Below, piece by piece: positions 23,888 to 37,384 of a stretch of 62,000 nt of DNA. A model generated the notes under the pieces. It had not been told where the DNA came from. It saw nothing but the letters and a program-made list of their open reading frames with translations, and did not search any database. The DNA is from Branchiostoma floridae (taxonomy: Eukaryota > Chordata > Leptocardii > Amphioxiformes > Branchiostomatidae). The stretch covers positions 11,830,650 through 11,892,649 of the forward strand of contig NC_049980.1 in assembly GCF_000003815.2 (NCBI RefSeq), written 5' to 3'. The position numbers and the translations under genes are program-made. How positions within the stretch are numbered: the first letter of the stretch is position 1; every line of letters starts with the position of its first letter.

Positions 23888-26800
23888 AATACGGAGTTGA
23901 CCTCATTTCTGTACTGCACGGCGAGACTGGACAATAAGGTTGTTTCTTAGTTCGCCACATCGGTAGCATCCATACGCCGTGTGTAGCTGTTATATACTGT
24001 CTTAATAATGATTGATTTTGATATTCTGTCTTCATATTGGTCTTCTTTTATGCGTGCAATTGTCTGTAAGCAATTATACAATCATGCAATTGACTATGCG
24101 CACGTTACTGCCTGTTGCTGCACGAGTCACCATTTGAACAGATAAATCAAGGAATCAATGGACTGAATAAACATCATCGAACTGATTGAATTCTCAAATG
24201 TATTATATGGTCCAAATATATTCAGGGCAATATGCGTGACTATTCGTTTCGGTAAAACTTCTGTCTCTGTCATGAGCTGAATTGAGAAGCCCATTTTAAC
24301 ACTCAGACGTAATCATCAATACATAGACATGCATAGAACACGCTTAAAACTATTCTGTAGTTAGAAATTATTCACAATATATGCTTATTTACATGTAGTA
24401 AGAAACATGGCTACTGTTTGTTTATGGTTTAAACGTCTAAGACGTATTCTAAGCATGTAACAGGAAGAGTGGACGATATACCATTTTCGGTGGTGTTAAT
24501 AGAATGCATTATTCTTACCAAGAACATCTCTCATGCCTATAGACCTCTGTAACGTTGTAAAAGGGAGCAGCTTCCGTTACCTTTTAAACCTTCCGGTGAT
24601 TTACCAGAGGTTGAGCGACACGCTGCAAATGCTGCGCTTATGTGACAGACACAACGTCGTTACTGTAAGACCCGCGTCACCGATAAGGCCCACAACATTC
24701 ATTTTCCGGCGCGTGGAACAAGCCCAGATAACACGGCACCCTCGGGACACCTGTCCATTTCCGACTTGCCTTGATGGATATGCTAACTTTAATCATAACA
24801 ATTTCCTTTTGTGAGAGCGGTGCCATTGATGTTCACAACGGTGCCCAGAGTTATTCAGCATACCCCCTTTGTTCCTCAATCCTGCATGTTGGAAATACTT
24901 TGCGCTTAATCCATCAGGAATTCTTAAGAACGTGTAAAGAAAGGCACATGAATTGAAAAGTGGTGTGTAGCCCGGATATAGCATAAAACTGGTTAGAATA
25001 ACTGCCTCACTATTCTTAAAAAGCGTCTTCCCGTAAGAGCACCCGCGCATTACATAGGAGGTTTCTATGTCCTTTTAGAGATGCGAGTGACTCCTAAGAT
25101 AGATATCTTGACGAATTTCCTTTGCGTCCACTGACGTATGATAGAAATATTATTTGCTGGTGTAAGAACTGTTATATTGCGTTCCATTAGTTTAAGGACT
25201 ATATCTGGTGCGAGGGATAGGTACCATAAAAGAAGGTTAAATCCACGTCATGGACCCAGCACTAGATTTTACATTTATTGCTGTGCGGCCATAAATGTTA
25301 CAGTAAGTCTTTTGCAACAGTGGTGTTATATATATGCAGTGGTAAAACTTGCATTGACGGCCCTGGAGTATATCTAGTGAAGATCTTTGGCAAGACGCCG
25401 GGGTGGAGGCAGAATAACTGCATGTACAGAAAATATAGTAGGCCATAATCCCATGCATTGACTAATCCCCTGGAGGCCTAGTCGTCATGTGTAGTAGAAC
25501 TATAATTTCCCATTGCCATTTCCACCTGAGATATCATCTAATCTAGACTCTTGTGACGTGAATGATATTAAATACACGGAACCACGACTTCAAGTATAAA
25601 ACACGAGGCAGATTGAATAGTTTTATGGCAATGTCTTCCCGTAACGTTTCTGCTGCAAGTCGTAGTCTTATTTCAAATATATTTTGGTATGTTCTGTGAA
25701 CGTTACTTTGTAATCCCACTGTAACATTGATATGAAATCTATTGTTCATGTGCGCCAATCTATTAAAGACAAGGACATGACACTCTGCACAAAAAATACA
25801 GTTCATAAAACCGTTGGCAACTTCAGAGAGCAAAACGTGTAACAGACTAGTGAGGGGGACTGCAGGGGGTATCCTCCTGCCTCACTGCTACTCCTTTTAC
25901 TGTCTATACTACCTGCTTTCTTTCCCAGGTCTTCTCCCATCGTCTCAGTGAGATCTAGGAGCTAAACTTTTCAACTTCCTGCCCTTAGTATTTATTACTG
26001 ACTGAAAGGTGTCTGCACACGTGTCAGTGAAGTACACGCAAAGTTTCTGCATACCATTTCCACAGAGTCGCGCATCGACCTCCATCCTCTGAGATTTTCG
26101 ATGAGATTCTGGTTCATCACAGGCTACAGTATAATCAGTTGATTGAATCGAGACTTCACTTCCGAGGGCTAGGAAGCAATAGGAAGATACATATCTGAGA
26201 AAGGTGTCCAGTGACGCTTCCAACACATGTTCCAGTACTTCTTTATCCATTTCCTTTCAGTTTTTTAAATTATGTCTAGATCTAATGCGAAGAAGAAAAA
26301 GCGTCGATAAGAAATTCTGTCTGAACCATATTTGTAACTACATGATCAAAGTGTTTTGACAATCCTTACAAAACTTTACCTACCAAAAGCCTCTGACAAC
26401 CAACAGGCTCAGGGAAGCACCGCTATGTCTTCTCACAGTTTCCATCTCATTTGTAAGGGATTTAACTTCAATTCAACACGGGAGAATATGAAATAGAATT
26501 CACGCCACAAAGGCTAAGCCCCCGATCGTTGACTTTACAGTCGAGCCTTGCAAGCAATAACAAGAAGTTGAGGAAGCGCATTTTTCACTCTGTACATCAG
26601 GCCTGTGTCTGTTAGGTGCTGGAGGGGACGGAGAAGGTGAGTTATGTATGGTGAGGAATCGCCCCTAAAGGCACGGCAATCACGGCTGATGCAAGTTTTA
26701 TGGATGGGAAGCATTCTCCGTATCGCAGAACCAAGATTTCGGGTCAAAGAAATCGTTTGTCTATTTTCAGAGCAGCCCGTTGGTATGCAGTGTTATCGGT

Positions 26801-28603
26801 TGGACGATCCGAATCAGACTGCCGTTAGCGATCTGGTATTCAACCGCACCCTCCGAGGTGTCAGAAGCCTTCACAGAGCTTAATCTTCTAATTACAGCGC
26901 CTCAAACATTCACTCATCGACAGCATATGAATTGTTTGGGCGGTTTTTACCCGCCTGTATGTGATTGCAACAAAAACTCATAAGAATAAGGGAATTTGCC
27001 TTTTGGGCGTTGTTTTGAGTCAAAGAGGCCTAGCGTATGTTCTGTCAACGTTGCAAATGCCCATGGCAGAGAAGGAACTTTGACTATCAAGTTTACTAAT
27101 GAATAAAGATATCTGAAATATTACTTTTAATTTGAACCAGAGATTAACTTCTTTTCATTAGGAGCTTGCTAACACATGTAATCAATCACACATCTGTAGG
27201 TCTTATTGCAGTATTATTCTGCTGCATATATCGCGTATCTATCCGCTGATAATTTTGAAGGCACTGTATGCGGCTAGATTTAATATGCGACTCTTCAGGT
27301 TTACCTGCCTAATTTAGGCCATGGCATGTAACTTTTATGGTTGACATCCTCCGCAGACTGCACAAATAATGATGGAAAACAATTGCAAGATGGGTTAAAA
27401 ACACAAGATGCCTAAATTTTCAAAGTAGACACCGTAAACGTTGTAACAAGAATTAAAGGGACAAAATATGGTACAATTAGGCTACAACATAACACATGTT
27501 CCCATTTTGGTAATTTGTCGTCATTTTGAATCAGGCTAAATTAATGAGCGCGCTGATGTCATCCATAAATTCTACTTGCTGTAGCCTTAGTTAAAGAGCA
27601 GAAATGTGTCTACTCTGTACAGTAGCAATGGAGGCAGGAAGCTAAGAATCCTGGTCTATTCTACTCCATTCGTTTCCCCCTGGGGGTTAATCAAATCCGG
27701 CAGGTAGATTTTAAAACTTTTACAAGATCGTTAGCTGTCATCATTTTTTTCAAGTTGTTAGCCATCATGTCATGTACATGAAATAATCAATACTGTCGTA
27801 ATATATTATCATGAGATTTGAACAAAAGCAACAATTCAGAAATGGAAATAGATTTTCGGTTAAACCATGATATATCTTATTCTGCCTTGCTTAGTGAGAA
27901 AACTAGTGTCCCATAAGCTGATTACATAGTGCTTTACTCATTACGAAAACAGCCTTGCCGTGCAAGTTAATGTACATGGGTCCTCTTTTCGTTTTCATAC
28001 TTAAGTAATGCATCCGACGTAATCTACATAATTCATTTTTCTTACGTACATGTACATTGATGTGGCACCGACAATGAACATGTTTTCATTTGTCTCGCGC
28101 AGGAATTCCAAATTCAACTTATTTTTCTTTTACCGTTTTGAAAAACGATATTGTTTTACTAGTATCAGGTCAAATTATTTTTTTTCACAAACCTGACTAT
28201 TCGTCACACTCCATACGATAACGACTGTCGATGGAGTAGTTTATGTGCACCTGTATCTTTCTTGTCCAATGTCCGACTGCTGTAAAAGCTGTATATTGTC
28301 AAGTATGCTATATATCTAACCTTAGGTCATGTGGAGAACGTTGATAAGACATTACCTCTATGTTCCCAGTGTGAACATCAAGGATTATGAGTATCGATCC
28401 GTAATTTTGAACTCAGTTGGTTGACTCCGTGGTTCCGGTGTGAATTGTCTGTCCCACTCACGGATCGTGATAATCCTCGGTGCAATCATCTTGACACTGA
28501 GTTATCTTACCTATCCAGCGACCATTCTGATATCTCTATCTTAAGACCAGTGAGAACTGTACTTGGAGCTCCCAGTGGGGCAACAGTACAAAGAGAAGCA
28601 TCT

Positions 28604-28856
28604 GAGTCAAAAGATGCGTAAAGCAGACATACACGACAACTTTAAATTCAATTTAAGAGTGTTTTGATGCGTATTTTCCACGTCTTTAAGTTGTAGTTGC
28701 AAAAACTGAAGGTAAGGATTTGCACTTGCACCTTTCAATGTGGCATCAGCACTCACAGACGTATATGAGTCAAAAATATGATTAAAGCAGAAATAAGCCA
28801 CAACTAAAGTCAACTTGAAACATAGCTAAGAATATTTTGATAAGTTTTCAACACGC
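28604..28856 (+). repeat. Tandem duplication, about 163-bp period
   Basis: gagtcaaaagatgcgtaaag cagacatac (28604) and gagtcaaaaatatgattaaa gcagaaata (28767) start two diverged units. Both continue with an acaact/aattt...aagtc, ttttgat and cacg..cttt order. The left unit partly overlaps the end of an open frame at 28421-28621. Confidence 0.5.
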
Positions 28857-30425
28857 CTTTATGCTGCTAAAAGGTAACTGTAAACGGAAAAATATATATA
28901 ACCAAGCATACGAAAATACCACGTAATGGTCATATTTGCGCACTCATATAAAATGATTAAAGAATAAAAAAACGTAAACGTCGTTAGCCATGGTTTAAGC
29001 ATGCTTGAATACCATTTTTTCTTTTCATGGTATTTAACAAATAGACTCTTCTGCTTTCAAAAAGTAACACGTATAACAAATATCTTCAATGGCCGCTGTT
29101 ATTTCAACCGAAGTTAACGCATTGATCACGCTTTGGTTCGTGTTAAGATATTAGGCGTACAAAATGTTCATCAGACATACACATACAACGTTATAGCTTT
29201 TAAAATGAGTGTAGAACCTTTTCAGAAAAGCCACCGTAAATAAAACCGCGACGTAAAAGCCGTATTCTATCACGTCGATTCGCGTTAAGCGGGAAATACG
29301 TTCTGATGTCAGTAACAGTAATTTCTTAACCGACAAGTTTAGTAATAGCGTTATCGCCGTGTCGCAGAGTTAATAAACTTTTGTGTCAACAAATGTTCCA
29401 AACGTGCCCTGCTTTATATCATTTCCGGCAAATATGATGTAAGTACAATAGCTGAATGAGAAGGCTGACTACTTGATAGGTAACGAGGTAAATGAGACAT
29501 CCATCTGAATGGAGACATACAGCGATAACAGCAGAGAACGACGTCACGACGAAACTAAGTTGTCTGCTTACATTACACAAAAAGTCTGCTCGTATGTATC
29601 ATATATGCTTACGTAGGAAGCCATCGCGGAATATATAATGTAATACACGTCTGGCTAGTATGATAATAACTGCTTCTGGCATCTGAGTTACACACCCATT
29701 CTACTAGGACTGAGACCTCACTACGACCATCCTGCAGCCGAGTGACTTGACAGAGTGTTCAGTGAATTTCATGGATAAAAAAACAAATCCTCTTATGCTT
29801 TGTTTGTCTTGTTGTTTTTCACGTATGCGTAATGATACCATCACTGAAGAAAATTAAAATGGTTACGAAAATATAACACTGCATGATAGATAGGTTAAGA
29901 CCCAGTTACAAAACATCTTTAAAAGATTTAGAGGACAAGATGTATAAGCATCTTGCAACTAAAAGATATTCATACAATGGATGCTAAAAATGCGGACAAA
30001 GGCTATTTATCACTCAAAAATCTTAGTCCAGAACAGATCAAAAACAAGGTCTGTTGTAGTATCGTAAAAAGCCTCTAGGAGGCCCATTGTCGAAGCCGAC
30101 CTTTGATTTTCCCTACCCACCTACCAAGTATTACACGGATCCATCTACAGCTTCTTGACTTATGCTATTCTGAAACATACAAACAAACGAACACAGACAC
30201 AAACAAGCGACATCTAAAACATACCTTTCTTTGCGAAGGAAATGAAAGTGATAAAAAATTTATGTGTGCCCCGGTCCCATGATTGACAAAGGCCCGACCA
30301 ACATACGTACGTGTCATGCATATAGCCTGTAGGTAAAGCGAATGGACATTCAACATAGCACATTCTGGCTGTCAGTGACGGCACAGCAACTTGAAGATGA
30401 AACGAAGATCTTAACATTTTGCCAC

Positions 30426-30438
30426 GGGGGGGGGGGGG
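30426..30438 (+). repeat. G13 homopolymer
   Basis: Thirteen consecutive G. Another long tract of the same kind is C15 at 48935-48949. Confidence 0.95.
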
Positions 30439-31189
30439 CAATAGTAGAGGGCCACGGCTTACCGGTGATCCTATTTTACAGCAGGAACTTGAAATTCAAA
30501 ACAGTTAACACAAGTAAAGCACCCCCTCCCCTGCCAAGGCGGGGCCGTTAAGCGCTGCGTGTTTGTGTTCATACATATGAACCCGTGGATAGGTGTAGCA
30601 CTAAATGACATACAGGTTGTATTATCAAAGCTTTAAGTGTTCACAAATTCCACAAAATGAGCTTGTTATACGTCGTAAATAAGACTTTACGGGGCTCCGT
30701 TGACAGTTATTGCGACAGAGTGTGCAGCTGTATTGACAAGACCTTTGCTACCTGAATATTAAAGCCATTTTTCAACCAGAAATTGTTTCCCGGTCAAAGG
30801 AAATGAACAATGAATCATTTCCTAATGAAGATAAGATTGTGTTGAAGCACATGCGGAGGCTCAATAAAAACTACGGGATATGGATGTTGGAAGGATCGAT
30901 CGGTGGGAAATACTTCCCAACTATACGCAGTAATGCACATGTCAGCCGTGTAGCGTGGTGAAATATGGACCTGCTATAGACCGCAGGTAGTGGAGTTATC
31001 GGGACGCTCAATGTGGGCCGTCCGCTGATGCAGACAATCTCAAACACACACACACGTAGACTGGAGGGATATCAAAGCACGCTCCGGGGCCATTGAACTG
31101 GAATGGATGGGGCGAGATAGATGACAGACAGAACACCAGGTGTCCAGGTGCATTTTCGACATGCAACGGACACCGACTGACGACCTGGA

Positions 31190-31376
31190 CACTTTCGTCG
31201 TACGATCGTCTCACGATCGCCAACTGAGGGAACTCTTGAGATAGCCGTGCACGCGTCGCACAAAGTTCAGCTGTCTTGTTGTCCAAAATACTATGGCAGA
31301 CCCATGCTGCCTTGTCACAGCCTGCTTTAAAACAGTACGACAGCAAAATCGTCGTACGACCTATACGACGAATGTT
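31190..31376 (-). mobile_element. Family A MITE relic
   Basis: Inverted relative to the intact copy at 44347. It starts with tcgtcgtacgatcgtc, shares the internal words agttcagctgtcttgttg and tgtcacagcctgcttt, and ends aaaatcgtcgtacgac. The outermost ends are diverged. Confidence 0.7.
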
Positions 31377-31863
31377 AAACCTCGCAGCGATACATTGAAA
31401 CTACTCACGTCTGCAGCACAGTCTTTCAGCAGACAGTATGAACGTTCACGTCAGACGTCCCCGTGAGTTGGCACCGTGATGACAGATGGAAGTAATAATG
31501 AAATCGTTCCCGGACTGAGCCCAAACCCCACCCCGCTACGCGACATCCCTCTGATTAATATTTTCATTAATCAATGCAGGTTTGGGCCGCCGTGGATCAA
31601 CAATTGATGAATAGATTTTTTTAAATCAATAACTCCCAGGCCATTAATCAAATTGGCAATGATAATTCTGTACATCCGAGCCATAGGAACATGCAATAAG
31701 GGTCTTAAAATGAGCCATCTGCCGCCACGTTCGAAAAACAATAGCCGTATGAAAGCGAAGCCGAGTGATATTGAAGAGGAAAACTGTACAGAGCTAAAGT
31801 GCTACAGTAGCTAAATCCACACAAAAGTATTGCTTCTAAATCCCACGCTTGAAGCCGGTGCAT

Positions 31864-32165
31864 TTACACCTTGCTCTTCGGTAGAAGAATATGTGTGCCA
31901 CACGTTTTAACATATGTGGGCACTAACATTACTGTAGAATGGTACATGTTCTGTTCTAGCTGATATTCTATGACCACAGACACATAGTCACAGCGCTGAC
32001 CCACCTTGGCAACTCTGCACACACTCCTAGTCATGCCGTATATAAACCACACCTGCAGCTGTGAGTTCCGGTACACAGGCGTCCCCACATTACACCATAC
32101 ACGCTCCTGATGGGCAGATGATAGCCCAACAGGCATACATCTCCACACAGGGAGACACGTAATGT
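31864..32165 (-). CDS. Possible terminal exon of an unrecognised cysteine-bearing protein
   Basis: A block of 99 codons plus TAA follows a plausible acceptor (gcgcctttcaacctaAG ending at 32166, where the in-frame TAA falls in the intron). The peptide has six cysteines, including one in WRC near the start, one in VWCN, then SVCRV, QRCDY and KTCGTH near the end. Aromatic/hydrophobic alternation (QVWFIYG, YVSVVIEYQL, VMLVPTYV) suggests a beta-rich extracellular fold. Codon use in the middle is protein-like. I do not recognise the family. No AATAAA is seen within about 300 nt after the stop. Upstream exons are not identifiable, so this may be a chance open frame. Confidence 0.3.
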
Positions 32166-32821
32166 CTTAGGTTGAAAGGCGCCCTCGAGTGTGACTCACA
32201 ACTCTTCTTCTGAAGACTGCTGGGTCCGCGCACATGCAGTCCGTCTTGTGTTGTTCGGGAGCACGGTACTAATAGCCTGCACGCCAGACGACTGCGTAGC
32301 CAGCGAGGGCGCTCTCAATACAAATGTTCCCTCGTGTGATCTTTTATAGAAAGGCGAGCGTGCAGCTAGCGAGAACTGTGCCAAGCCTGCTTCTAAGTGG
32401 CGGTTTTCTCACTTTGTTTGAGTGCTTCTACCGTGGATAGCTTCCGGTTATTTCTATCAACCTAGCTGATCGATCTCAGCTATCGGACTCCCGTTGTCAT
32501 GACTTGAGTGGCCTATCATTTACTGGAAAATGTCTGTAGCGTGGTGGCATGAATTACAAAGAAGTGCGGGGTTTATCTGATATCATCCAGAGAATAATCG
32601 TGTTGAAAACCATCCAGAGCAGCGCGAGATGTGGCCCAAAAGGTTACCCCATTGCGAATATTTTAGTCCGACTGGTTCATTTCCCCCAGTGGGTCAGTTA
32701 TAGGCGGCTATTGATACTCAGTGGTAAGAAAATGTCAGTAATCGTCAGATTTCCATGTGACTAAAGCAATGGACCTGACGTACCGGCCTGTGAGTCGTCC
32801 TTCTCACTGCATTAATCGAAT

Positions 32822-32931
32822 GCTCCCATTCCTGTTGTGGTAGGAAAAGCTTCCAGCCAATCACGTTACCGCTTATGATCAAGAGGCAATGTGATTGGCT
32901 TGTAACTTTTCTGAGGGGGGAATGTCTGATT
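32822..32931. mobile_element. Palindromic segment with clustered CCAAT boxes
   Basis: ccaatcacgttaccgctt (32856) pairs with aagaggcaatgtgattgg (32879 on), and weaker pairing extends outward (cccattcctg...aggaaaag against cttttctgagggggGAATG). It holds CCAAT at 32856 and ATTGG at about 32897 and 32930. Probably a small MITE remnant, though NF-Y binding is conceivable. Confidence 0.4.
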
Positions 32932-34025
32932 GGATGACTGCTAGCCAACGACAACGCAGCGAGAATCAGAGGCCAGATCACAGGCCAGTACATTGCTTGA
33001 GATACACAAGGACTTTAGATTATGAGATTCATCAGAATGTCTTGCTACATCTATTTGTATATGATACACATATTTAATGCTGTTCCAATATCTTGGATAT
33101 GATTTTTTCAACGCCAAACGAAGGATCCACGTCCTCAGTCTGCTAATGTTGCCAAATGTCATATCCAGCTGAATCGTCTTAAGTTTTTTTTTTTTTAATG
33201 GCGAATAATCTCTGATACAGGGCAGTCGCCATTTAAGGTAGTATATGTAGAATAGTCGAGTCATCCTCAATCAATTGTGGCCTAATGAGGCCTAATGCTT
33301 TTTAAGTTGCAGTGGTACTGCTTTGTAGCTTCATTTTTAGCCAAGTAGTAGTATTAAGGATAACCCCCTACACTGTTCTCGGCACATGTGCTAGGTTCTT
33401 TTACGTCCAGAAGTTCGACGCTTGAGCTTTACATTACCATCCTAAATGCTGATTGAAACCCCCTCACAATATCTGGGCCATGCGGACGACCTAGAATTTG
33501 GTTTCAAATTCTTCTCCTAATAAATTTCTGACCGCTGTTTCCAATTTACAATGACGGACACATGCGTACACGTTATGTATCTTTGACGTTGACCAAGTTT
33601 GACACGTAAAACTTGTACACTTAACACAGGGAAACCATTTTCGTAGGTGACTCGCGTCCTACACTGTGCGTGCATTAGCCCCGTCTCCAAGAGTTTTCCG
33701 ACTAACTATCCACCATTGATCTGTAGTGACAGATCGCCCGGAGGTCAATGCGAAGATTGGTTCAAATAGATTTCACAATTACCCGCGATGCATTAAGGTT
33801 TATCCGCAAAGGGTTCCATGCAAAGGGTAGCCAATTTACGCCTACCCGGACGGTATTGAAAACTGATGAAATCATGGGTGTGTGTAACGTTGGTGAGATG
33901 AACAAAGAAAAGATGACTGGATGAGAAATTCGTGGTCTATATAGGTACTATGTATGTAGAGCTTTAACGTTCAATAGAATGCGGATGATCTTTTCGACTG
34001 ACCTACATAAGCGTTCACTTGTGTA
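32932..34025. other. Non-coding, nothing recognised
   Basis: Short frames only. A small ggcctaatga tandem lies near 33276-33297. Confidence 0.45.
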
Positions 34026-34583
34026 ATGTGTGGAAGGGGTACACTAACATATCATTTACTTAACAATACAAACTCGTTACTTGATTATTCACTTCAACAG
34101 TTCTTCATAATAATCTTTATGTTGCAAATCCTATTGACAATCTATCTTTGCTCAACAGCAATCCAAAGATCCGTAAATAGTTTCATCAGGTTGGTAGATC
34201 AATTCGACAAAGTCTTCTTCGTTACACAACCTTCCTTTAATTCTTCCGTAAACGAGCAATCAAAAGATTTCATGATTGAAGATATAAAGGACATCCATGG
34301 TGCTCTTACGACAGAAGGCAACCATTTCAATTATTACGAGCCCCCCAAAGGCCAACAACTAAAACAGCCCTTACACGACAATTTATCGGTAACCAAAATG
34401 AGTTCCTGTGCCATCCCCCCGCCCCTTTCTCACACATTACACACATTAACCTCACTCCAATCACATTCTAAAATACCAAGATCACAAGTCATCATATTCA
34501 AGTCCATGTTCAACCAGAGTGATTGGATTCTCAGGCAATATTTGTTTTTTGGTAATCCTGTAAGAGGATTGGAACTGCAGTAG
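34026..34583 (+). CDS. Unassigned 185-codon open frame, probably not a gene
   Basis: After the receptor and the minisatellite frames, this is the longest open frame in the window. It has a hydrophobic stretch near residues 26-46 (IIIFMLQILLTIYL) and no domain I recognise. Its residues are mostly Ser, Leu, Asn, Thr and His with no patterned spacing. A frame of this length is expected by chance roughly once in a window of this size and composition. It is listed only because nothing else explains the stretch. Confidence 0.12.
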   Translation: MCGRGTLTYHLLNNTNSLLDYSLQQFFIIIFMLQILLTIYLCSTAIQRSVNSFIRLVDQFDKVFFVTQPSFNSSVNEQSKDFMIEDIKDIHGALTTEGNHFNYYEPPKGQQLKQPLHDNLSVTKMSSCAIPPPLSHTLHTLTSLQSHSKIPRSQVIIFKSMFNQSDWILRQYLFFGNPVRGLELQ

Positions 34584-34780
34584 ACATAATCGCCCTCAGT
34601 CTGAGCCCTAGGCGCCTCCGTCCTACTTTGTATGCCACGAATCTGGATTACCGACGAGTCTGATAACCAGCTGGGCATGACGAGTTTTCAGTAAGTGCTT
34701 TTTCTGCAGTTTTTCCGGAACGTAAAACACTTGACATCAATACTACCCTGGCTCCGCAGGCACTCTAGGACCCAGTCATA

Positions 34781-34955
34781 TTCGTCGCACAATCGTCGCA
34801 CGATCGCAAATTGAAGACCCTTTGGTGATAGTGGGAAATATGTCGTACAAGATTCTTCAACTGTGCTGTTATGGAAAAGGATGTCTAAGATCTTTGTTGG
34901 TGATCGGTTCCGTACAGGCCTGTTTGGATATTCTACAACAAAATCATAATGTTAC
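34781..34955 (-). mobile_element. Family A MITE relic
   Basis: Starts ttcgtcgcacaatcgtcg and gcacgatcgcaaattgaa, then retains gtcgtacaagattcttcaac and a degraded gcctgtttggatattctac. Same orientation as the 31190 copy. Boundaries are approximate. Confidence 0.55.
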
Positions 34956-35616
34956 AGCGGCGAAACGTCGTCGCTGCAGCGTGCCCCCCTCCCACCGCTG
35001 ACAGTGAGTGGATACATCATGCACGATGTCATCAGACCCAACTGCCAGGCGCACCCGCTCATCATCCAGAACGAAATTGAAATCGCACAGTTTTGATGCG
35101 TTCTTGATTGAACAAAATGGTATCGATCCTATACGGACGTAGAAATGTATGTCGGCTACAACCGACAGCCGTGCAGGATTTCAAGATAGATGCCTCGTGT
35201 GCTACGTGTAGGTTCTGATGACATCTATTGCTTCCGTCAGACAGGCCTCTTAGCCTGTCATGGGGATTATATCTCATCAGCCGCGGGCAGTAAACAGTCA
35301 AGATTGATACATTTCATATCTACATCATTATGATACAATAAATGTGTATGATTCCATGCGACCGGGTCAACCTATGACCGCGAGCGATTGTTCCTAAATC
35401 ATATTGATATCCAGGAAAGTTTTGCGTTGTTCGTAACAAAGTTACCCTGGCGCAGACGTTGAAAGCAACAGACTTAATCTATTTCACTAGTTTAAGGTAT
35501 AAGTTACGTGATTAGATAGAAATAATCAACTCAAAGCCAGTCGACTACCGTTAAATAGAGAAATTCGAGTCATCTCTATCTCGTGTTATAATGTATCTGT
35601 GGGTAATTCAACATCT

Positions 35617-35790
35617 GAGTAAGGACGGAGGACATTGTTGAGATGCACGTGTCCTGCAAAATTCAGCTGTCTTGTTGTGGGCAAGGCAACCTCAGATTCT
35701 TGTAGGCGGTTAGTTCTTTCACAACCTGCTTGAAAATTCTACACGGCATTAAAAAAACAGACGACAACATAGAACGAATGTGACCGCGTA
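35617..35790 (-). mobile_element. Family A MITE relic
   Basis: Contains cctgcaaaattcagctgtct, then ttctttcacaacctgcttga and a terminal gaacgaatgtgaccgcg that matches the GACCGCG end of the intact copy. The left end is lost or diverged. Confidence 0.6.
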
Positions 35791-36119
35791 GTAAGCCAAT
35801 AGGTCCCTACAGCAATAGCGTTACTTTAAGTACCGATATTGGTAATAGCACACGATTCTGACAGGAACTCTACTTTACACGCCTCCAGGTTTTTAGACCA
35901 AGTTTGAATCATCAGAAGAAACCCAGACGGAGGAACCGGCGCCAAAATAATTTACAAACTCTCCACACTCTCTCAATAGACCATTAATATGCTGAAGGCG
36001 ATGGTTTTTCCGCAGCAATAAGAGTTGGGGCTTTAACTACATCAGACGAGCTCTCTGTTCATTACAAACATTTTATCTTGCAGCCTTTACCGACGGCTTG
36101 GTATTCTTTGTTGTGGTTG

Positions 36120-36300
36120 ACCGATTAGAATGGGCAATTGGAACGTTAGATGTCACGATTGCTACATCCCGGTGCGTTCTATGTGGAATTTTGATAGGCA
36201 GTACCGCTTCCTCTACATGGTTCTGTCACAACCTGCTCGAACATCCTTCGACATCAAAATTGTGCGACGATCTAAAGTGTGACTGCGGCGACATATGTGA
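36120..36300 (-). mobile_element. Family A MITE relic
   Basis: Retains gttctgtcacaacctgctcg, then atcaaaattgtgcgacgatc and a diverged gtgtgactgcgg end. The left half is only weakly similar. The open frame that runs across it is not credible as a gene. Confidence 0.5.
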
Positions 36301-37131
36301 TTTCGGCGGAAAGCAAGCGCCAATTAGGCCCTTTACCTTGAATCGAAACGGACGATTTGCCCTTTTCCTTATATTGTTGCCACGCGGCACTCAACAGTTG
36401 TTAGAGTGTACAAGCAATCTAGTTAAGCGTAATGTCACAGCGCGAGGTGCTAGGCAATGCAAGTCATCCAAATCAGCGAAACCCCTAACAAAGCAGCGCG
36501 TGAGTTGCCGGAGGCTGATACTGCAGTCTTCCCTGCAGACCCTACCTATCAGACGGTAAATGTCAGCCCAATTTTCCTGACTTGGATAAGGTTGGAGACG
36601 ACACTATACGCAAAGGTAACGCCTTGTATTTCCCTGTGGTTTACGTCATTGCATACAAAGTTGTAATCGGGTATTTCCCAATCCCTTTGTAAGAGACTAT
36701 CTCTCAAGTATGACTCCACCAGGGCTCTATTTACGCTTACGACCTTTGGTCTAACATGAGGTATGTACTGCTATATATCTAGCCTAATCTAAAAATTTGG
36801 TGCAATGCACACTCCACTCTCAGTTCAAACCGGAATGCCATGCTTTGAAATCAGATCTTGTAGCAATCTAAAAGCACCCAGCCCTTGGCAACCATCGTTG
36901 CATCAAGAAGTATCCCCAAGTTATACTGCTGAAAAGTTTCCATAATTCATGTGCTGCCAGATTTTAGGCCACGTAAGTCACCTCTAGTGGCTAACCCACC
37001 CCAAATCCTGCGCTGCCCGGTGGAGGTGGAGCAGGATCTCTCCAACATCCCGGGGCTTCTACCTGGTCCATGAACCTTCGTCAGCAGACGAGCTGTGCAA
37101 GGCCTCACAAAATTGGGTTCATTGCACCGTA

Positions 37132-37384
37132 TCAACTGGAAGGTAATCAACATTTATAACAATACCCCACGGCTGAATCATTCAAAGACGCCATACATCT
37201 CTGGATGCCTCCCAGACAGTAAATTTGGTTCCCTCAGAGTCCGTAGTTGCATGTCTATCACTGCCAACATTGCCGCCTAACATCACCAGGAACCAAGTCA
37301 TCATCTGGTCATTCACCTTAACTTGTGGGAGGTGATTGGCATTTATAACAATACCCTACGGCTGAATCATTCAAAGATGTTTCA
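37132..37384 (+). repeat. Direct repeat with a related segment at 40727
   Basis: catttataacaataccccac then ggctgaatcattcaaagac (37150) recurs as catttataacaataccctac then ggctgaatcattcaaagat (37341). The stretch between (ccctcagagtccgtagttgc, ccgcctaacatcacc) is related to 40738-40830 (cccttagagtccatagttgg, ccggctaacatcag). It is a dispersed repeat of undefined ends. Confidence 0.65.

Larger units (their letters stand above)
23888..31189. other. 7.3 kb without a supported gene
   Basis: Apart from the 163-bp tandem duplication and the G13 run, I see nothing definite. Two blocks have slightly protein-like composition: 25945-26250 minus (starts MDKEVLEHVLEASLD, 101 codons) and 28421-28621 plus. 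Neither has convincing splice sites or a recognisable domain. Confidence 0.4.

Noticed and set aside
25945-26250. 101-codon frame starting MDKEVLEHVLEASLD on the minus strand
   Set aside because: The composition is somewhat protein-like and an in-frame TGA precedes the ATG. No domain, donor or context supports it, and frames of this length are common by chance. Worth a transcript check only.
28421-28621. 66-codon plus-strand frame with receptor-tail-like composition
   Set aside because: The best upstream acceptor is followed by an in-frame TGA, and its 3' end overlaps a tandem repeat.
36098-36559. 153-codon open frame on the plus strand
   Set aside because: It runs across a family A MITE relic and has no domain-like composition.
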